Of a DNA stretch of 64,000 nt, positions 15,001 through 25,900 are shown one piece after another. Source of the DNA: Promerops cafer. Lineage: Eukaryota; Chordata; Aves; Passeriformes; Nectariniidae. Location: NCBI GenBank assembly GCA_013398275.1, contig VZSE01013530.1, positions 1,240,001 to 1,304,000 on the forward strand. The letters run 5' to 3'. The stretch's first letter is position 1; every line of letters begins with the position of its first letter. The notes beneath the pieces were generated by a model. It did no database searches, was not told where the DNA came from, and worked only from the letters and a program-made list of their open reading frames with translations. The translations under genes and the position numbers were made by a program.

Positions 15001-15671
15001 TCTACACAGAGCTCTCCAGGTGAGGTGATGTGACTGCAGGTGTGCACTGCTGAGCAGATAAATAGCAATACATCTCTGCTTTTGGACACTACAGCTTCTC
15101 TGGACTTTAATCTGCTAAAACTCTTTGAAGAACTTAAATATGCAGAGCTCTGTCTAGAAGTGAATTATGTCTTGTCCTATTCATGTAGCACAGTGTGGTG
15201 TTTTCAAGCAATCTCTGAGTTGCTGGGTTGGGGTTTTTTTTTCACTGACTATTAAAAGGCACCCGATTCTACCATGTTGTTTTAAAGCTTGAGTGTTTCA
15301 ATTTTGTGGATATTTTAAGCCAGCATCCTTGAAATCAGCCTGTTTCTCTGAGTCCCAGGCATGTCTTCTGAAAACACTGTAAATGTCAGAAGAAGCGATT
15401 TCACTGTACGCCTGCCCAGAGCAGACATATTGATGTTATTTAGCCTTCACTTGCCAAGCTGAGTGTTAGGATTGGGTTTTCACATGCGAGGCAGCTATCA
15501 GCTTTACAGATAGCCATATTTTCATAAGCTGCATTTGGCTGTCACACCTTCTCCTGTAGTTTCTTGATATGCAAACACGTCTCAGTTATATATGCTCCTG
15601 GCGTATAAACTGATATCCCTGAGGAGTTCCTGATTATCCTTCCATTAACTTTTACTCTCTTCTCTCTCCCT

Positions 15672-15729
15672 TGGGGAGGTAACAAGTAGTCTTTCCTCCA
15701 TCATGGGTTTCCAGCTGGTTACCTCCCCA
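15672..15729. repeat. Inverted repeat with perfect 12-bp arms
   Basis: tggggaggtaac at 15672-15683 and gttacctcccca at 15718-15729 are exact reverse complements, separated by 34 bases. RNA from either strand could fold here, but the stem is short for a microRNA precursor. Confidence 0.75.
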
Positions 15730-18564
15730 CTTCCCTCCTAAATAGATTCTCTCAGTAGGGAAGTACAGTCTGTGAAATTTCAGTGCCATCTAAAAGTACA
15801 GTAGGGACTGCTGAAATGGGAATTCGAAAATTTGAGATTCAGGGAGGGCATCCTAGATCTGAAAGTGCCCTCCCAAAGAACAGAATAACCATACACGTCT
15901 AAATGCACAGTTGTAGTGAAGCCAGGAGCAGGCGCTTTGCTGTTTATATGTGGTGTTTCAGCTCCTCAGCTGTACTGCTGGAAACTTTAATGCAGACTTG
16001 TGTGAGGCTCTGCCATTCTTACATTTTCTGGTCTAATTAGTGTCGTTTACAAACCAACATTCAGCTCCACTTCTTGGTTTCACTCAACACTGCACACTTC
16101 ACAACACTTCCACGGTTTTCTCTTTATGGAGTTCAGATTATTTCTTAATCAGATTCCATCATAGCTGCAGCTAGGGACATCCTAGCAAGGCATTCTGCAA
16201 TGAAATCTTCACTTGTGCTTGTCCATCCTCCTGCAAACTCATGCAACAGCAAATGTTTGTGTGAGTACGAGCTGAGTCCTGTTCCCAAAGACTGGGTCCG
16301 TGGAGGGTGTGTTGTACTGGGCCCACCCATGCTGGGTTTTGCACATGCTGCTGGTTTGACCCCTAATCTCTGGGATTATTTAAATTCTAAGTGTTCTTAA
16401 AACAGTCCCTGAGGCCACTCTGTGCTATCACATACTCCTACTCGGATTATATCCAGTTGATGAAGGGCTCTGTGTATCTTCTAGTTACTGCCTTAAATTG
16501 AGCATAAAGCAGGATTCTTGTCAATATTCTTTGTTTGCAGCAGGATGCTGGCTCAGCTTCTTTAGAATTATCCAAACTGAAATAATTATTTAGTTGAATA
16601 AACATTTCAAGACAAGTCGCACATTTCTGGTTTTGGTATTAGCACTCTTAGAAAATTTGCAAATACCAGAGACTGGTTTTTTAAATGTGATCTCTAACCT
16701 TGTTGCTGTAAATATTGACGTGAGCCTTCAGTTGTATTTGGGGAGCAAAGGTGACTCCCCTTACCCACATGAGCAGAAGCATACTTGTGGAATACTCACG
16801 CTGATTTCAAGAGCTTTTGGAGGCCACAGAACAGAATTAAGATGGTAAGAGTGTGGCCCCAGCTGTGAGGCGATGCCAGACGAAATTTGAGCATGTGATT
16901 CATCCGATTTCCCATGCGGAGTGGAAAGTCAAGGGTTTTCTTCAATTGCATGTATAAATCTACAGGCTTGAGAGATTATAGGTGACATTAGAGTCTTCCT
17001 TTTGCAAATACTCCATGTTTGCATATCTGTAGATGCATAGTTTACCAGAAATTCCCCTGTGGAATTTAAAGTCCTGTGTCTGTCTGTGCAGGTCTGGAGC
17101 CTGAGAAGATTAAGTAAGGGTGAGACATTTAGCCACAGGGTAAGAACTCTGGTGAACATTCAAATTTTGTATCAGCCAGTTTGTTATATTATTAAAATAG
17201 TACAATTTCGTAACAGTGAGAGTTGCTGCTTTTGAAATCTCACTGCTGCTCAAACAAATGCCAAATGAAGGAATGAATATAGTTTTTATATGTTGGGTGC
17301 TATCTGTAGACACAAATTGGGATTTTCACTGTCCCTGTAAGGCATATATATCCTTTTCCAAGCACTCCAGAGGGGTGTCTATGTCCCCAGCTGGGCTGCC
17401 TAAACCTTAGGCAAGCTACTGCCCTGCAGTCTTGAGGCTGGGGGCAAGAAAACCCATGTATGTTGTTTGGGGCTTCTCAGAGCACCAAAATAACGAGTAA
17501 TTAAAGCTCTGTGCCTTCTGACGGGTCGCATATCTTTTTGATCTACAGGATTTGCACCCTTGACACCATCTTTTGAGGAGCACTTCCAAAAAGTATGGAA
17601 TGAATGTAGATTATGTGGGAAATATCTCAGTAGTGTGCTCACACAGATCGAGTCAGCACAGTCTCCCACTGTTAACTGGACATGTCCTTTATGGAAATTG
17701 GCTTTGTAGCCCACATTTCAACTGCTGAAGAGTGAAGAGGTCAGCAAGTGCAGTTCAGAATTTAGCTCATTTTGTGTATATCTTGGACCATGTTCACCCC
17801 TGGATTTTATACCACAAAAATCAGTGGAATGATGCCAAGAAAAAATTCATCTCCTAATATTTAGAATCAGCTCCTCTGACAGGAGTGTATTGCACTGAGC
17901 TCCTTGCCAGAGCTCTAGGAAGGGTTCTGGTCTTGGTCCTTGAGGGTTATCATTTCTGCATGGGCACTGAGAATCACTAACAAGAGCAGGTTTTGGATGG
18001 ATATTAAATCTCATGCTTCAGGGTACGAACTGTTCTCCTAACTCAGGAGCAGAAAGATGCTGCTGTAGTGGGCAAAGTGTTGTATTTCTGCCCCCTGCAG
18101 TGCTCTTGCCTGTCTAAGATGCACCCAGTGGTGGCCAGCGTGAGAGGCAGGTGGGTGAGCTGGGTGGACCACGGGCAGTTCCCCTGTTTCTCTGAGAGCA
18201 GATTGTTGATCCTAAAGCCAGGGCATCTCATCGCTGGTGCTTTGATTGGAAGCTAAGAACTGATGTCTGCAGTCTTTCTTAATGACAGACTTCTAGCAGT
18301 GATCACAGAATTGTCTTGCAGAGTTAATTTCGGCTAATGAGCAATTAGTCAGCTCAGCAGTGACTCTCCCTTGCCAGTGTCCCCTGGGGAAGGGGTGGTC
18401 AGGGCTCAGCATGGTGCTTCCCTGGGGTGCTGGGAGCCCCAGCACGTGGGCCCAGCACCCTCACCTGTGCTGCTGCTTGGGCTGCAGCTCAGATTTCCTC
18501 CTTCTGAAGCAGAGGGATTTATTTTCCAGCTACAGACTTGCAGTGTTAGCCTAAATGTCAGCAG

Positions 18565-18566
<2 letters not shown>

Positions 18567-18596
<30 letters not shown>
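18567..18596. repeat. Poly-T run of 30, with an ambiguous base nearby
   Basis: Thirty T are followed by AAAATTTAAAATCACCC, a short A run and an N at 18623. The length may be unreliable. It could be a simple homopolymer or the poly(A) tail of something inserted on the - strand; no target-site duplication was found by eye. Confidence 0.9.
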
Positions 18597-18601
<5 letters not shown>

Positions 18602-20179
18602 TTAAAATCACCCAAAAAAAATNTTTTAAATACTTAATGCAGCCAGAGAAAATCTGTCAGCTGAAGACTCCTTGCCTGCCCAAATGAAGGTTGAACTTGT
18701 ATGGGCTTGAGCATATCCCAGCGTGAATGTGTTTGAATTTGGGGGCAGCCAGAGATGCTGCTGCTGCTGCCTGCTGGGCTTGTGCGGGAGGCAGGGGCTG
18801 CCTCGGGTCACGCTGCGGCAGCGGGTGCTGGGACTGGGAGCAGGCACAGATGGGGCTCCAGAAGGGGAGATCCAGAAGCTCACGAGCTCATTTCTTTTTG
18901 GGAGACGTGTCCATATGTCACCCATAGAGGATGAGAGCCTGCTCATCAGTCTGGAGCACTCTGAGGCTGCTGGGATGAAATAACCTGGATCTGTGTCTAA
19001 GCTGGAGCCTGGTGATGGCTGTGCTGATGGAGCCCCTGTGCTCTGTCCACCCTCCCTGCCAGGGAGGGAAGTCCTGAGCATTCAGTGCCTCTCCTGCCCA
19101 GGGCTGAGAGGGGGGACTTTGCTAGGGAGCCTGCATGGCTGGCTCCATCACTGACAGGCTCAGCTCTGACCTCTCAGTTTTCCTGCCCCCAGTCCTGTGC
19201 ACAGCTCCTGGAGGTGAGTTGTGGCTGAGGATGTGAGCGCCATAAATCAGGTGCTTGGTTGTTTGTCCCCTCAGCCAGGCACTGCACACCAGAGCACAGA
19301 GATGCTCCACACAAAGGATGCCTTGCAGCTGGACATAATTCTCAGGGATGCCTCCAGACCTTGGCAATTGGCACAAATGTCTCTTAAATTTTTTCTCCTA
19401 ATCTGGTAACTGAGCATTGCTTGAATACACTGTAATGAACGGTGGTGATAAATTGACATTGGTGACAGTCAGGGCTTATGCTGCTCTTCAGAATGTGTTG
19501 ATGTTTTCTGAGATAAAAATGAGACCCTCTTCCATTTAATATTTTAGCAAATTTGGGGAAGAAAATAGGTCGACAGAAATGTTGTCCCACTCAAACTGGA
19601 GCAGTGGTAAGGAAGTTACTTGAATTTCTGTATTTACATATTGAGGAGGAGGGGTGCACTTACATTAATGCATGTGTCTCTATATAACTGCATTTACATA
19701 TGTAACACCCAAAATACATCATTTTGCATTCATATTCACGTGTGGAGTCTGTCTGAGGATGTATGTATGTGTATAAAAATATGATTTATACGTTTTTAAA
19801 CATCCCTGACAGATTCCAGGAGACCAATTTTTAAATGTATGCCAAGATTTTTGACTAAGAGACAGGTAGCAGTAGGTGCTAATAAAGGAAGGAACTGCTA
19901 GTAAAATGTTGTGACATCCACCTTTCTGAACAACCTGCGGAGCGCTGGCAGAATCATCAAACCAAGCTGAGAGTAATCAGCAGGGACTGATAAAGCTGCT
20001 CTTGTAATTATTTGTTTGATATACAGCTTTCCTTCTTCCTTCTGCATAAATAGCAGAATTGCTTTGCTTAGTGTGGGAGGTTTTTTTATTCCTGTCAGGG
20101 CTTGTTCTCACCAAGATGTCATGAAAGGAGGACTGAGATCTGCATTTTTGTTTTATTTACGGGCTTTCCATTGTAATTC

Positions 20180-20375
20180 CGACAGCACGCGGTGGAGACA
20201 GCGTTCATTTAGCTGGGGAGGGGCAGCCTTGCTCCTGCGAAGCTGTCGGGGCCAGACTCTGCCGTGCTGCTTTTAAGGCTCTCTGATCCCTCCAGGTTTG
20301 GCCTGGAAGAAGCTGTTCCTGGGAGGAGGCGGCTGCTGAGGTCTGAAGGCAGTCGCGGCGTCGCGCTCGGGTGTT
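20180..20375. other. Local CpG-rich patch
   Basis: CpG is rare in most of the window, but this patch holds more than ten, clustered at acgcgg (about 20188) and in gtcgcggcgtcgcgctcggg (20353-20372). It might mark a small CpG island, a promoter or non-coding first exon for RASGEF1C about 8 kb upstream of its ATG, or the coding exon proposed on the opposite strand. It is shorter than a classical CpG island. Confidence 0.35.
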
Positions 20376-20470
20376 TGGGCATTCAGTACAATTTCCACAG
20401 CGGCTTTCTTGATTTTGGGTGTGAGCTTGATGATGCCACAGACCAGGCTGCCCAACAAAACCACACAGCC
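20273..20470 (-). CDS. Possible terminal coding exon of an unrecognised small membrane-type protein
   Basis: On the - strand a CTGCAG acceptor-like site (AG at 20472-20471) is followed by a 65-codon open frame ending TAA at 20275-20273. The frame begins GCVVLLGSLVCGIIKL, a hydrophobic segment long enough to approach a membrane span, then LTPKIKKAAVEIVLNAQ, a basic/amphipathic stretch, then a proline-rich part with four consecutive prolines and the end FFQAKPGGIREP. There is no in-frame ATG and a TAA lies at 20494-20492, so it could only be coding if spliced from an exon at higher coordinates. I could not find that exon and do not recognise the protein. The composition looks protein-like and the DNA is CpG-richer than its surroundings. 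A chance frame in a GC-rich patch remains a strong alternative. Confidence 0.22.
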   Translation of the reverse strand, partial: GCVVLLGSLVCGIIKLTPKIKKAAVEIVLNAQTPERDAATAFRPQQPPPPRNSFFQAKPGGIREP

Positions 20471-22160
20471 CTGCAGGTTGACAAGTGTTGGTTATCCTTA
20501 AATAACTTCCTCTCCTCACCACTTCCACTGCTGAAGCAAGAAGATCCAAGCATTGACTGATTTCCAGGCAGTCACAGTGGTGGCCTGTCAGCGATGACTG
20601 AACTGAGCCAAAAGGCTCCTGTTGATGTCAGTGGTTTCTGGGAATGCTGCCTGTGTGGTTTTGTTCCGGGATTTCCCTCTCTGTCCATGCCTGGTTGAGC
20701 TCTGACTTCACTCAGGGCGAAGTTTGCAATTTTGTGTTTAACAAAAGGTACAGTAGTTCATTCCCACCCTAAGCACTCTCATTTTCCTTTTCCCATTTAT
20801 GTTCTATTTAGCCTCTTTCTTTCCTTAAAAATGGGAGGAAAAGGATAATGGATAATTTCTAAGCAGATAAAGAAAGGATAACTTTTACTTTATAAAAATA
20901 ATTCTATGCACCAGAATAGTTTTTATATTGTCTAAGGGTTTTACCAGGATACCAGGAACTCTGGAGGAAGGGAGGCATAAGGGGAGAGAGAGGCACATTA
21001 GAGCAGAAAATAGATTTCCTAGCCTAAAGAGAGAAATCCAGACTGCTGCCTTTGGCATGCATTTGAATATTGTCAAGGGCATCTGGAATATGTTGATAGC
21101 AGTTCTCCTTCTAATAATTCTGAAAATCTGCTAATGATGAGGCACAGATTTGCCACTGGCCGTGTGTGCCACGTGCACACCCAGCACTGGGAAGGGGTCT
21201 GAGACATCAGAGGCTGTGTTGCTCTCCCGGCAGGGTCAGCACCAACTCCCTGTTACTCAGGAGAAATACTTCAGACTTGAACCAGATTAATGAAAAGAGA
21301 AATTGCTCTGAGACTAAGAAAAAAAGCTTTACACCCCTTGCAGTGCTGTGGGGGTTTGTTCTTGAGCGATTACAGCTCATCCTTTCAATGCTTTCTGATT
21401 CCAGGCAATGATGGCATTTTAAGATAAATAAAGTGTTCATGGCTCTGCTTGTTATTGAAGGGCTTTTATTATTGCTGATGTTACATGAAAAAGAAAGTTA
21501 TTAAAAAAATGTGGCACTAACAAATTGAAGCCCCCAGGGAACTGTTGTCTGAATGGGATTTTGATTGGAGTTCAATTTAATTGGCCATAAATCTTCTCTT
21601 TTCTGATTTACATTCTACTTCAGACCAGTCTTCCAAATTCATGATAATCAGGTTTTCATTTTTCTCTATTGAGCAAAATATTCTGACATGAGCACAAACA
21701 GAAATATTCCTTCAGCAAGGTGACCTTGTTCTTGCTTGCACTGTGCTGGTAATTGATTTAATGCCTCCTTACCTATAAATTGGGCCTCTTTCTGAGGCAT
21801 GTCCATCAGATTTCGAGGTAATTGGTTAGCATGTTTTTCTGACTGCAAGATATTTCTCATAAACCTCTAGTACGAGATCATTTTACCTCTAGGATCATTT
21901 CACTGACATGATGGAATGAATTCAGCAGGCAGACGTACACTGGCTCTGCTGCAGCTTTGAATGCACCTATGTGCCTTTCTTGGAGAATTACAAAAGATCC
22001 TGTTCTAGCCTGGAGTAAATCTGGGGAGCTGTAGTGCCCAGTAGTTTCTGTGGAGTTCAATCTTGCAGATGAAAAAGAAGAAAAGTTTTCCAGGCACCCT
22101 GAGGCTCCTGGCCCACATCCCTGCTCTGGAGTGTTGTGTACCACAGCACATCATAGAGCT

Positions 22161-22180
22161 GTCCTGTCCTGTCCTGTCCT
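22161..22180. repeat. Short (GTCCT)4 tandem repeat
   Basis: Four perfect GTCCT units, in a stretch rich in C and T that continues to about 22215. Confidence 0.9.
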
Positions 22181-22981
22181 CTGTGCTACTCAGCTCTCCT
22201 TCTCTTCCTTTACCCAAGGTTGCTTTCTGTGATTGCTGGTTTAGATTCGTGAGGAGTTTTCCCTCCCCTCCTCTCTAAGAAGGCTTCACCAGGTGAACTC
22301 TTCAGGGAAGTGATACGTGTGGGTGGATAAGTAAGAGGTGAGAACCAGGTGGGATCAAAGGAAACAAAATTGTCATCTAATTCTGATTAGATATCCAAAG
22401 CCATAAATTCACTTGCTGCTCTTGCAGCCTCATTCATGGGAATCTCAGTGAAGTCCTCAGCTGCTGCAAGGAGTGGGTAGGAAAGGGGAGGGAACCTGCA
22501 TTGAGATGTAATCATCATTATTGAGATCGGAGAATATTGCAGTTAAGTGTTTTTCCCTACTGTTCTTATCCCTTCTGCTTCCTTTGTGCTTCTAACTCAC
22601 GTAGAGACGTCATTATATTGCTCATTTAACCATTTTCAGCAGTACTGGGATTGACAGGTTGAGTTTTCAGCAATCTCACAACTTCCTGGGCTGTAAATTG
22701 AATGCTTTAGGGCCTGGTGAAAAGGTGATAAGAAAGTTATATCTGCTACCAGTTTCCTAATTACATCATCATCAAATACACTGAGTTTGTTAATGCCAGG
22801 CACTCTTGCTGAAAATACGTTTATAACCATGGCCTTGGCAACTGGAAGCAATTACTTTGCAGTGGTTTTCCTTTTGTATTCTGAAACACCAGAATTCCTT
22901 TCTCTTCTTTCCTCTGCTTCTCTCCCTACAAAAGAAGCAGAGAAAAATCTGAATTTTAACTTGTTATGATTATCTTCCAGA

Positions 22982-22996
22982 TTTTTTTTTTTTTTT
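22982..22996. repeat. T15 homopolymer
   Basis: Fifteen T follow gattatcttccaga. A simple homopolymer with no further feature nearby. Confidence 0.9.
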
Positions 22997-25900
22997 GTAA
23001 GCAAAGATGAATAGCTGGAAAATTACAGAAAGTAATGTAAAGAAAAATGAGCATCTGCTACTGAAGTTTCTGCTGAGCTCAGTGGTATTTAGGGCTTGTG
23101 TGACAGCAGTGGGCAGGTACTGCGGCTGATGAGACCTCAGTGTGTCTTGTGCTGTTCTGGCAGGGATTGTGGACAGGGTTTGTTCCCCATGTGGCAATGG
23201 CTGGGCAGCAGACCTGGTTACTGACACTGATCAAGATGTTTTTCCAAAATGTTTTATTGCAAGCTGTCTTCCTTAAGCTATGGTTTTGGTGATTGCTCAG
23301 AAAAGACTTTAGCAGGATTGAGATGGGATGGGAGATGTCTCCTGTCGTGATTACCAGCTCACTCTGTTTGTTAAAGTCTGTGCCTTGCCAAATTAATGCT
23401 TGACTTGGGTCTCCCATACCCTTGGTTTGTCCCCTGCCCATGCTCCCTGAATGCTGACTTGCTGGAGTGACACTGGAGCCTCCCTCATGGCACAGATGGA
23501 TACCTCAGCCTCCATACCTACCCTTACCACCCTCTTTAGCTCCTGTAATTCTGCTGGGAGATTGTCAGAAGCTTGTGCCTTTCATCCCTGAAGTGGGAAG
23601 GTTTTTATTTATTTGGTTAATCCGAAAGGTAAGTGGGTGGGAAGAGAAGTCGGCAGCCCCGTTCCTTTCGTCACATGGTACCAACTCTTGTTTCCCCTTG
23701 AGAGAGGCAGAGCAGATGGAGGCAGAGATGAAATGAAGATCAAAAGTAAACAGTGTGATTAAGTTTTTGATAAAGGATAAAACACTTATCACATCAAAGG
23801 CACTGAAAACCACATTAAATGTTTCCTGAACATTTCGTGTCCACGTAAGCATTAACTGTGCTTGCCATGGGGACACTTGTAACAGCAGGTGGTGGAGCTG
23901 GGGGGTGCTGGTGGCTGTTTACCCTCGTGGCTGTGCTGCAGGTCACCTGCCTGGCCCAGGAAGGCAGAGCTGCAGCCTGCAGCCGTCCTCTGGCACCTTG
24001 ACCCTCTCTTGCCGCAGATCAGCGGGCCCATGTGCGTGCTTAGGACTCCTTTGAGCCTCCTCAGTCTTCCAGGTCTGGGCACAGGTTTTCCAGAGATTTC
24101 AAGGTACTTGCAGATGTAGAGAGGTGCAGAATTTGTGGGTTACTTTTCTCCCAAGCACTGGTGATCCTTTGGTTCCATGCTTTAGCTCAGTGAATCAAGT
24201 CCTGAAATGCTTTGTGTAAGCAGCATCATTTGCAGTGAGAAGTGTCTATGTCTGTTTTCCTCGCTGTGTTGAAATACTGGGCAGTGCTGGCCAGTGGAGA
24301 AGGATAAAAAGGTGTATGTTGCCATTATTTTTAAAATGGTGGTGCTGATTGCTCTAGCCACTGCTGGTGGACATAACATTTTGGTAAAATTAGTGCAAAA
24401 TGTTACCAGCCCAGCCCAGCAGCATTTGGTGTTCCTTTTTCCAGGTAGTGCTGAGTCCAATCTGCCTTTGTTTCCAATTTATCACCTTGTTTTTCTGTAG
24501 GCAAGGAATGAGGCACATGCTCTGCCTTCTGCCACATGGGAGGTTCTGTAACAGAGACCAGTCCCAGAAACAGTCTGCCCCTAGATTTTCTTTTTGTTTT
24601 TTTTAGCCAGTGCAGAAACATTTTCCTATCTCCTGGTCTCAGCCCTTCAGAGCACAGAGGTAGTTTAAATGCTGTGTGTGTGCAGCTACCTGTATCATCA
24701 GTCATTTTGCATGCTGGGGGTGAAAGTTTGCCCTTCACTAACATCTCATCATCTCACTTCCTCCAGAGCACCATTTATCAACTGAAATTGGCATCAGATT
24801 TGCTTTTGAAATGAGAGAAACAGCAAAACATTGTGTATTGAATTGGATGAAAGTTCATGGAAGCACCTGCTGAATGTTCACATGCTTAAATCTCATTGAC
24901 TACAGGTTAGGTCCAAGATGTTTTCAAGTGAGGTTTTGAGTCATTTTTACCACATTTGAGCTGTTATTTCCAGGAAAAGTGGAAAAAACTTTTTATGCCA
25001 AGGTGGACTTCTTTACAAATATCTAATAATCTGGACTCAATTTTTACTTGCCAGGGTTTATATTAAAAAGCTCAGAAATGAGGCAGTAATTGAATGGAAA
25101 TGTGTGTGTCAGTCACAGAGAAGCTAATCAGAAGCGACTGCTTGCACTCAATAGTCCAAGCTCCCACTTGAAGCAGGGCTTGAAGTTTGCTCAGAGTCTT
25201 GTCTAGTCGAGTTTTGAAAACCTCCCAGGATGGAAATTGAACATCCTTTCCAGGTCCCTCTTCCAATTTCACACAGTGCTCAGGGGATGATTTTCTCTTC
25301 AGCTGGAATTTCCCTGCTGCAGCCTGGGAGTGCTGCCACTCATCCTGTCACTCTGCTCTTCAGGGAAGGGTCTGCCTCTGTCTCTGCTGCCTTTTCCATC
25401 ATCCAGAGAGTTCAATAAGACAAATCTCCTTGGTTGTTTGCTCATTTGTTTTCCTCTCAGTGCTTCCCTTGTTTCTGTATTCTGTGAGTGATTGACAGCA
25501 GAACCTTGTCTGTGTATTTGGGCTCTTTCAAAGAAAGATCTTGTTTCTATTTACTACTCTTGAAAAGAGAGCTCTGTAAATGTATGAACAGAAAAAGAAA
25601 TTAGGCGGTGTGAGCAGAGAAGTCTCTGTCCCGAATTCATGTCTGCCAAATGCTAATGTTAGTTATTTTTGAGCTTAGTAGTGCAAGAGGCTTTTATCCC
25701 TTGTACAGCTGGCCTCATCCTGCTGTGAACGTAATGTAAAAGGGAGCAAAAGGCATCTGTTAAAACCTTCAAGTCTTCTTTGGTGGCAAGTAAGGTGGCA
25801 ATCATGCAGCAGCTCAGCTATGACACAGGGCTTGTCTGAAAACTTGAAGTTAGACTAGGAACTTCATAATAAAAAAGTCAAATTTAATTTCTTCACAATC

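Noticed and set aside
22636..22851. - strand frame with VPGINKLSVFDDDVIRKL, which reads like protein
   Set aside because: It uses a non-ATG start, has no clear splice sites that would join it to the 20.3-kb exon, and matches no family I know. AT-rich DNA can give such strings by chance.
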